Source: JBMNUL01 sp050946255
GTDB lineage: Bacteria > Actinomycetota > Coriobacteriia > Coriobacteriales > CADBOM01
Direction: 5' to 3'
Length of the DNA: 12,357 bases
NCBI GenBank assembly: GCA_050946255.1
Contig: JBMNUL010000076.1
Span: forward strand, 1-12,357
Every line of letters starts with the position of its first letter. Position 1 is the first letter of the stretch. The position numbers and the translations under genes are program-made. This document shows, piece after piece, positions 7,555-12,357 of this stretch. The notes beneath the pieces are model-generated. The model saw only the letters and a program-made list of their open reading frames with translations, was not told the origin of the DNA and did not search any database.

Positions 7555-7611
7555 GGAATCTGGGACAAAAGGGCCGCGTCTTCCGGCGGCGGAGGGGACG
7601 CTCCAAAACAC

Positions 7612-7713
7612 CTACTCCGAGTCGATTCCATATTGGCTGGAGATGTCCCTCTTGGGCTTGCAGGAGCACGATGTGCCGCCGACGAGATAGGGCGCATAAG
7701 CCGCGCCCCGCAT
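7612..7713 (-). CDS. Possible 33-residue small ORF, unassigned
   Basis: ATG at 7713 opens a 33-codon frame ending in TAG at 7612-7614. The product starts MRGAAYAPYLVGGTSCSC and continues with a basic KPKR and a polar end. I do not recognise it. Its start codon sits in the 3' arm of the GC hairpin at 7703-7734, and the only purine-rich sequence (AGG) abuts the ATG, so translation would be poor unless the hairpin opens. The frame is open upstream to a TGA at 7768-7770; before that TGA the same frame holds a 19-codon ORF from an ATG at 7827. It may be a real small protein, a leader peptide, a gene remnant or chance. Confidence is low. Confidence 0.15.
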   Translation of the reverse strand: MRGAAYAPYLVGGTSCSCKPKRDISSQYGIDSE

Positions 7714-7734
7714 CCTATGACGGAAGCGGGGCGC
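7690..7734 (-). promoter_or_regulatory. GC hairpin with alternative pairing partner
   Basis: On the minus strand GCGCCCCGC (7734-7726) pairs perfectly with GCGGGGCGC (7711-7703); the stem continues past one mismatch with three more pairs to a 6-nt loop. GGGCGC of the second arm (7708-7703) can instead pair with GCGCCC at 7695-7690 across a 7-nt loop. No T-run follows either stem. It lies about 110-150 nt after the MFS stop and could end or stabilise that transcript. The two exclusive folds resemble an attenuator, but function is inference. Confidence 0.45.
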
Positions 7735-7843
7735 CTGATTGAGCTGAAACAGAAGTCTGCAGGATTTTCAATATCGCCCGTTCGAGGACCTTCCGATGCC
7801 GAAGTTTTCGGTCTGACGAACTGGCATTCCCTGTGAAAGCCGG

Positions 7844-9382
7844 CTAGGCGTCGTCGGAACCGCCACCAGGAGTTGCAGCATCTCCGGACTCTGCACCTTC
7901 ATCGGGCACTGCGGTTTCGGATTCTACTCCTGGCTCAACCGCAGGCTCAGGTGAAGCATCAACTTCCTCGGCAGCAGCAGGTGCAGCAGCAGCCTCACTT
8001 GCCACCGCGGACCCAGCAGCAGCTCCTGCAGTTGCGACTGCAGGCTCGGCCTGAACTGCAGCGGCCGGGTTCTTGCCGAGAATTTCCTGGACTTCCTTCT
8101 CCGCCATCGGGTCACCGTACTTGCCACCGGTCTTGGGAATGAAGATGTAGAACAGGATACCGGCGATGATGATGACACTGCAGGAGAAGAGCATGTAGCT
8201 GGGAGCGAAGTTGTTGAACATGCGGATGAACTGCGCGGACACCAATGGCCCGACCACTCCGCCGATGATGCAGAGCGTTGCCACGAAGGCCGGGCCCACT
8301 GCGCGCTGGCTGGGCGGGAACACCTCGGCGTTGATCGTGTTGATGATCGGGCCGGTTCCCATCGTGAACGCGCCGATGCCGCTGACGACGAACAGCAGCG
8401 GAATCGATAGTTGGTCGATTGGCGTGCACAGGATCCTGTAGGTCACGAACCCAATGAGTCCGCTTGCGATGCACAAGATCGACAACCAGAACTTGCGCGA
8501 CAAGAACTTATCTGACAGCGAGGCGAAAAGGATGTTGCTTATCAGCGCGATGACCATCGTCATCGAGTTGAGGAGCCCGACGATCGTGGTGTCGATTCCG
8601 ATGGACATCATCGAGGACGTTCCGTAGGTGTTTCCAGCGGAGAAGTTCATGATCCAGATCGTGTAGATGATTCCGAAGATCCAGGTCATCTTGTTCTTCA
8701 GGACCTTCTTGAGCATCGTGCCGCCGCCAGCGGTATCGGTGACCGCAGCGGTGTCGGCGAGCGCCTTGGCCTCTTCCTCGGAATATCCAAGTGGAATAGT
8801 GCCCATCTCCTGCGGCGTGTTGCGCACGAAGAACAGGAAGAGGAGGGCGATGACGATCAGGATGACACCCATCATCTCGTACAGGAAACGCCAGCCGCCA
8901 CCGTTGAGGATGATCGGCACGACGATTCCGAGGATGACGCCTGCCACAGTCGGGCCCAACGTGTAGAGCATCATGGCCTTGGCACGGTAGGCGGGCGAGA
9001 ACCAGTTGGAGACCAGCCTCGGGAGGACGGAACCGATCAGGGCGGACGAGAACGCTCCACCAATCGCACTGAAGATGCAGAGCATCAGCAGGTTCTCGAC
9101 GAAGAGACCCGTGAGCACCGTCATGATTGCACCGCCCAACATGGCGAAGCCCATCGTGAACCTAACGCCCACTTGCTGGCTGATCATCCCCGAGACGAAT
9201 GCAAGCCCGTTGCAGAATATCGGGATGATCGAGCTGACGATCGCCATGTCGGCGAGAGTGATGCCGAACTCCGCCGCCATCGAGGTCATCGAGTAGGCAT
9301 AGATCATAGACCCGATCATGGTGCTGATCCCCGTTAGGAAGCACATTGCGCCTATTACCCATGCGTATTTCTGCGTAACCAT
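7844..9382 (-). CDS. MFS transporter, OFA-like, with long acidic C-terminal tail
   Basis: This is a major facilitator superfamily carrier of the inner membrane. Hydrophobic segments at about 8-29, 43-66, 78-96, 99-121, 138-160, 166-186, 233-252, 265-289, 298-318, 326-348, 362-386 and 396-416 give the standard twelve helices, with a cytoplasmic loop at about 187-232 between the two halves. The sequence looks closest to the oxalate/formate antiporter (OFA) group, whose members move small organic anions. The substrate cannot be read from the sequence, and the OFA call is tentative. After the last helix comes a tail of about 95 residues (417-512) rich in Ala, Glu, Pro and Gly, not needed for transport in ordinary MFS proteins. 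The ATG at 9382 has AGGGGG (9388-9393) 5 nt upstream. It is probably transcribed alone, from an AT-rich promoter region with a perfect palindrome. No enzyme gene next to it hints at a substrate. Confidence 0.88.
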   Translation of the reverse strand: MVTQKYAWVIGAMCFLTGISTMIGSMIYAYSMTSMAAEFGITLADMAIVSSIIPIFCNGLAFVSGMISQQVGVRFTMGFAMLGGAIMTVLTGLFVENLLMLCIFSAIGGAFSSALIGSVLPRLVSNWFSPAYRAKAMMLYTLGPTVAGVILGIVVPIILNGGGWRFLYEMMGVILIVIALLFLFFVRNTPQEMGTIPLGYSEEEAKALADTAAVTDTAGGGTMLKKVLKNKMTWIFGIIYTIWIMNFSAGNTYGTSSMMSIGIDTTIVGLLNSMTMVIALISNILFASLSDKFLSRKFWLSILCIASGLIGFVTYRILCTPIDQLSIPLLFVVSGIGAFTMGTGPIINTINAEVFPPSQRAVGPAFVATLCIIGGVVGPLVSAQFIRMFNNFAPSYMLFSCSVIIIAGILFYIFIPKTGGKYGDPMAEKEVQEILGKNPAAAVQAEPAVATAGAAAGSAVASEAAAAPAAAEEVDASPEPAVEPGVESETAVPDEGAESGDAATPGGGSDDA

Positions 9383-9412
9383 GGTATCCCCCTAAACCTA
9401 GCCACACAAGAC

Positions 9413-9432
9413 AATTTAAACAGCTTTAAATT
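9413..9432. promoter_or_regulatory. Perfect AT-rich palindrome upstream of the MFS gene
   Basis: AATTTAAA (9413-9420) and TTTAAATT (9425-9432) form a perfect 8-bp inverted repeat around CAGC. It lies about 30-50 nt before the MFS start codon and directly downstream of the candidate -10 box at 9440-9445, where a repressor operator is often placed. An RNA hairpin is the alternative. Confidence 0.45.
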
Positions 9433-9439
9433 TTAATGC

Positions 9440-9445
9440 ATTATG
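9440..9445 (-). promoter_or_regulatory. Candidate -10 box for the MFS gene
   Basis: CATAAT on the minus strand (9445-9440) matches five of six bases of TATAAT and sits in the most AT-rich stretch of the window, about 60 nt before the MFS start. No good -35 hexamer is at the right distance; TTGTAG lies too far upstream. This suggests weak or activator-dependent transcription. Confidence 0.35.
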
Positions 9446-9535
9446 GTTTTATTGTGAAGACAGAACTACAAATTGAAATAATTTGGGCTTTCCAGTTAGA
9501 CGCATGTGCATCCTGAAGCAGGCAGCCTACCCCTG

Positions 9536-12357
9536 TCACAATCCCATCCAGCCGTTGATTCTGCCTTCCTCGGCAGACGACACCACTGCGGTTCCGCCAA
9601 CCAGATACGGGCTGGAAATCGAATCCTTGTTCGGAGCCACGACTCCCTGCACGGTCTTGTTGGCAGCCTCGCCGTCCTCCACGAGCAGGAGCGGAGCCTT
9701 CCTCGGGCCGGCCAGGCTCACGGACGCGAGAGCGTCGGCGAAGCCCCTGCCGGTCGCGAAGGTGGTGTTGTAATAGTCGAGCACAGCAGACGGCTGTATC
9801 GAGATGCCGTCCACGGCCTGCCCGGTAGCCCAGCGGCATACCAGCGCGGAGGTCTCGTAGCGGTCGGAGCCGGCGAAGACGCCGTATGAGACGGACGGGT
9901 CGTTGACGGCGGCCTTCACGGAATCCGAGTCCACAGCCGAAGCGCCGCCGAGGATCATCACCTGCGAGAATCCGCCGTCGCGGACCTTGGAGACGGTCGT
10001 CGCGCTCACCTTGCCCTTGCACGCCAGGAATATGGGGGCATTGGCCGCGTAGCCGTACGACGAGGCCGAGAGGGCATCCGGGAAGTTGTCACCCGATGCC
10101 ACCATCGCGGTGCTCCCCCACTTGCCGTGATTGGCGCCGTAGTCGTAGACGGCCTCTGCCGTTCCGGATCTGTTCGACCCGCTGACACGCTCGACGGTTA
10201 TCCCATCGATCGAACCGACCTCATCTGCCACGTTCTTCGAAACGGCCGCCTCGCCGCCGACGATCACGACGGTGGCCCCGTCGTCTGACTTCAAGCGCGT
10301 GATCTCGTGCAAGGCGTCGAAGGAGAGCCTCCCCTTAGACGTCGTCAGAAGAGGAGCCTCCAAAAGGCCGGCAAGGGGTCCTGCTGAGAGCGCGTCGGGG
10401 AAGTTCTCCCCCGAGGCGAGCACGATGTATTTTGCCGAATGGCTCTCCCACTGCTCGTCGACGATCTTGGCCATCGTCCCGTAGCGGTTCCCTCCAGCGA
10501 GCCTCACTAGCGACTTGTGCTGAACTGGACCCTTCTCCAAGACCCATGTGCCGGACATCGTGGAGCCGTCGTAGGTGTCGCGAAGGCTCTCGGCAGACCT
10601 TGCGAGAGTGCCGTCGCTCCGCATCCAGTTCCCGGTGTAGGCCCCAGTGGACGTGTCTGGAGTCGGAAAGAGGGCCATGTTCTCAGTCTCGGAGATGTCC
10701 CTCCCCTTGAAGGAGAACTTCTCCCCCAGCTTCACATTCTTGAGGGAAGAGTCTTTCGAGAACATGTTCATCATCCCGTCGCTAGCAGAAAGAGGAGCTC
10801 GGTTGACGACGCTTGCCTTGGATGTGTCGAAGCTGGAGAGGTCCAGAGACTCGAGGTTCTTGCAGAAGTAGAACATCCTGCTCATGTCGATGACGCTCGA
10901 GGTGTCGAAGCTGGAAAGGTCCAGAGACCTGACCTCAGAGCACAACGAGAACATATTGCTCATATTCAGGACGTTCCCGGTATCTAGCGGGGAAAGGTCG
11001 AACGACTGCATGGACGCGCAGTAATAGAACATGCTCGTCATGTCGGTGACCTTGGAAGTGTCCCAGCCCGACATGTCTATCTTCGTTACCTTCTCGCAAT
11101 CGTAGAACACGTTTTTCAAGCTGGTGACTTCGGAGGTGTCGAAGTTAGAGAGGTCTATCGCCTTGATTTTCCGGCAGGAGGCGAACAGCCCCTCCATCGA
11201 CTTGAGATTCTGGGTATCCCATTTCGACAGGTCGAGGGAGGTGAGCGACGTGCAGCCGGAGAAGGCGTAGTTCAAGTTCTCTACCTTGGATGTATCCCAC
11301 ATAGAGACATCAAGGGAATTCAACGATTGGCAACCGGTGAAGATAAGGCCCATGTTCTTGACGCTAGAGGTATCCCACTTCGACACGTCAACAGTTGACA
11401 GGCTGCTGCAATATCGGAACACGCCGAACATCCTCGTCACCTTGGAGGTATCCCATCTCGATACATCAACGGAGGTCAGCCCTGTGCATTCGTCGAACAT
11501 ATGGGAGATGTCAGTGACGCTGGAGGTGTTCCATTTCGAGACGTCAAGCGACTTGAGCTCCTTGCATTTCAAGAACATATAGCTGAGGTCGGTGGCGCTA
11601 GACGTGTTCCAATTAGACACGTCGAGAGATCCCAAGTTGTAGCACCCGTAGAACATATCGGAAAAATTTTCCACGTTGCCAGTGCTCCAACTAGAGACAT
11701 CCAAGGAGGTCAGGCTGTAGCAGTTGGAGAACATCTGGCACATGTTCGTGACCAGAGATGTGTCCAAGTTCGAAGGTTTCTCGACAGAGACGAGCTTGCC
11801 GCAGTTCGCGAACCAGTAGCAAGTGGCAAGCGGACTGATCTTGTCCTGGAAGACGGCCTTGACGATGTTGGCGCTCTGGTCTGACCAAGGGGGTTTTGTA
11901 TAATACACAGGGGATTTGTCCTCGAAGTCGGCGTAGATCGTGCCGGTGTATTCGCCGCCGCTCACGCTCTTCACGGTGCCGGCCTCGCCGTTGGAGTGAG
12001 TCTCGGTGGAGCGCACGAACGTGAGCGTTCCCGATCCGGAGTCGAACACGGCGTAGGCTGAGCCTGAGAGGCTGTCGGCGTGCATGGAGGATGGCACGGA
12101 TGCGAGGGCTTCCGACTCGGGGGCGCTTTGAGGTTGTGCGGGGCCGTAGTTTGCGGAATCCGCGTTCTCGGCGGCATCGGCGCCCGCGTTTGCGGCATCG
12201 GCGCTCAAGTCTGCTGCATCTGCGCTCGGGCCTGAAGCTGCTTCTGCGGCGGAGCCGGAGTCCCGGTCCTCGAGCTGACTGCCTGAAGGTGCCCCAACAG
12301 GTTCCGCCAGCGCCAGAGCCGGGTTCATGGAGATTGCGAGGACCACTACGAGGAAGA
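9536..12357 (-). CDS. Secreted BspA-like repeat protein with CWB2 wall anchor (5' end cut off)
   Basis: This is a large cell-surface protein whose start lies beyond the right edge; the frame is open to 12357. Numbering from the codon at 12346, the visible part begins in a hydrophobic signal peptide that should be cut after ALALA (residue 14). Next come an Ala/Asp/Ser-rich linker (about 15-90), a beta-rich entry region (about 95-194), twelve 26-residue BspA-like DUF285 leucine-rich repeats (195-506), a degenerate repeat (507-545) and a capping segment (about 550-605, YDGSTMSGTW). Three CWB2 repeats end the protein (about 612-710, 718-814, 821-934), with LAGGNRYGT, ASGENFPDALSAGPLAG and VGGEAAVS patterns. 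CWB2 modules are known to hold proteins non-covalently to wall polymers in clostridia. BspA-like repeats occur in adhesins and other host- or surface-contact proteins. The likely role is a wall-anchored adhesin, but the ligand is unknown. It ends in TGA at 9538-9536, 153 nt before the MFS start. I see no clear terminator after it. Confidence 0.9.
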   Translation of the reverse strand, partial: FLVVVLAISMNPALALAEPVGAPSGSQLEDRDSGSAAEAASGPSADAADLSADAANAGADAAENADSANYGPAQPQSAPESEALASVPSSMHADSLSGSAYAVFDSGSGTLTFVRSTETHSNGEAGTVKSVSGGEYTGTIYADFEDKSPVYYTKPPWSDQSANIVKAVFQDKISPLATCYWFANCGKLVSVEKPSNLDTSLVTNMCQMFSNCYSLTSLDVSSWSTGNVENFSDMFYGCYNLGSLDVSNWNTSSATDLSYMFLKCKELKSLDVSKWNTSSVTDISHMFDECTGLTSVDVSRWDTSKVTRMFGVFRYCSSLSTVDVSKWDTSSVKNMGLIFTGCQSLNSLDVSMWDTSKVENLNYAFSGCTSLTSLDLSKWDTQNLKSMEGLFASCRKIKAIDLSNFDTSEVTSLKNVFYDCEKVTKIDMSGWDTSKVTDMTSMFYYCASMQSFDLSPLDTGNVLNMSNMFSLCSEVRSLDLSSFDTSSVIDMSRMFYFCKNLESLDLSSFDTSKASVVNRAPLSASDGMMNMFSKDSSLKNVKLGEKFSFKGRDISETENMALFPTPDTSTGAYTGNWMRSDGTLARSAESLRDTYDGSTMSGTWVLEKGPVQHKSLVRLAGGNRYGTMAKIVDEQWESHSAKYIVLASGENFPDALSAGPLAGLLEAPLLTTSKGRLSFDALHEITRLKSDDGATVVIVGGEAAVSKNVADEVGSIDGITVERVSGSNRSGTAEAVYDYGANHGKWGSTAMVASGDNFPDALSASSYGYAANAPIFLACKGKVSATTVSKVRDGGFSQVMILGGASAVDSDSVKAAVNDPSVSYGVFAGSDRYETSALVCRWATGQAVDGISIQPSAVLDYYNTTFATGRGFADALASVSLAGPRKAPLLLVEDGEAANKTVQGVVAPNKDSISSPYLVGGTAVVSSAEEGRINGWMGL
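10829..11764 (-). repeat. Twelve tandem 78-bp units encoding BspA-like repeats
   Basis: Twelve units of exactly 26 codons follow each other without insertions. The consensus is DTSxVxxMxxMFxxCxxLxS followed by LDLSxW. Each unit carries one Cys at unit position 15 (residues 209, 235, 261 and so on to 495). Most units have drifted at the DNA level, but the last two boundaries share a near-identical block of about 27 bp (10824-10850 and 10902-10928, 78 bp apart, one difference). This suggests recent duplication or gene conversion at the 3' end of the array. Confidence 0.9.

Larger units (their letters stand above)
7368..7843 (-). other. Long gap between the MFS gene and rpsA
   Basis: This 476-base interval has no recognisable protein gene. 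From high to low coordinate it holds: the 3' flank of the MFS gene; a 19-codon ORF (7827-7768); a GC hairpin (7703-7734) with a competing partner at 7690-7695; an unassigned 33-codon ORF (7713-7612); the rpsA promoter (7527-7554); and a leader of about 150 nt with three hairpins. A plus-strand reading frame (7342-7836) crosses the interval, but it also overlaps the rpsA start and promoter, resembles nothing I know and is not called. Confidence 0.6.

Noticed and set aside
7703..7770. A selenocysteine (SECIS) reading of the TGA at 7768-7770
   Set aside because: The hairpin is at a conceivable distance, but the frame matches no known selenoprotein, no selenium gene is in the window and a plain stop is simpler.
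7771..7800. A GTTCGAGG string resembling a tRNA T-loop
   Set aside because: The flanking bases do not form a T-stem and no acceptor or anticodon arms fold around it.
7342..7836. A 164-codon plus-strand frame in the MFS-rpsA gap
   Set aside because: It overlaps the rpsA start, leader and promoter, has no good ribosome site and does not resemble a known protein.
10829..11764. Regular repeats that might suggest a CRISPR array
   Set aside because: The 78-bp periodicity is in frame and encodes the 26-residue DUF285 unit; repeats are not separated by unique spacers.

Overview
The window suggests a bacterium of the class Coriobacteriia (Actinomycetota), probably a gut or oral Eggerthellales/Coriobacteriales-type organism. 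This is inferred from moderately high G+C, a four-S1-domain rpsA next to coaE, a lytic transglycosylase and uvrB, an OFA-like MFS carrier, and a surface protein joining BspA-type repeats to CWB2 wall-anchoring repeats. No genus can be named from the sequence alone. Every recognisable gene lies on the minus strand, so transcription runs from high to low coordinates. Two genes are cut by the window: the surface protein at the right edge (5' end missing) and fakA at the left edge (3' end missing).

In transcription order from the right edge: (1) 12357-9536 is a large secreted protein with a signal peptide, an acidic Ala/Asp/Ser linker, twelve regular 26-residue BspA-like (DUF285) repeats and three CWB2 repeats. 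(2) 9535-9383 is a short AT-rich gap holding a perfect 8-bp palindrome and a possible promoter for the next gene. (3) 9382-7844 is a 12-helix MFS carrier with an Ala/Glu/Pro-rich C-terminal tail of about 95 residues. (4) 7843-7368 is the one long gap. It holds a strong GC hairpin with an alternative pairing partner, an unassigned 33-codon ORF, a good promoter for rpsA and a structured leader of about 150 nt whose last hairpin covers the rpsA Shine-Dalgarno sequence. (5) 7367-6018 is rpsA, followed by a textbook UUCG-loop intrinsic terminator. (6) 5851-2146 holds coaE, a membrane-anchored lytic transglycosylase (2 nt after coaE) and uvrB with an unusual Ser/Asp/Glu-rich N-terminal extension. 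(7) 1943-1 is the asp23 (yloU-like)/fakA (yloV-like) pair.

Most of the window is core housekeeping: translation (S1), coenzyme A synthesis (CoaE), nucleotide excision repair (UvrB), peptidoglycan cleavage (transglycosylase) and envelope or fatty-acid metabolism (Asp23/FakA). The right-hand third is accessory: a nutrient or organic-anion carrier and a wall-anchored adhesin-like protein. Three consecutive genes (rpsA, coaE, the transglycosylase) appear to start at TTG. I found no mobile element, CRISPR array, tRNA or rRNA. No complete new multi-gene system is evident. The most interesting unexplained DNA is the 7368-7843 interval.
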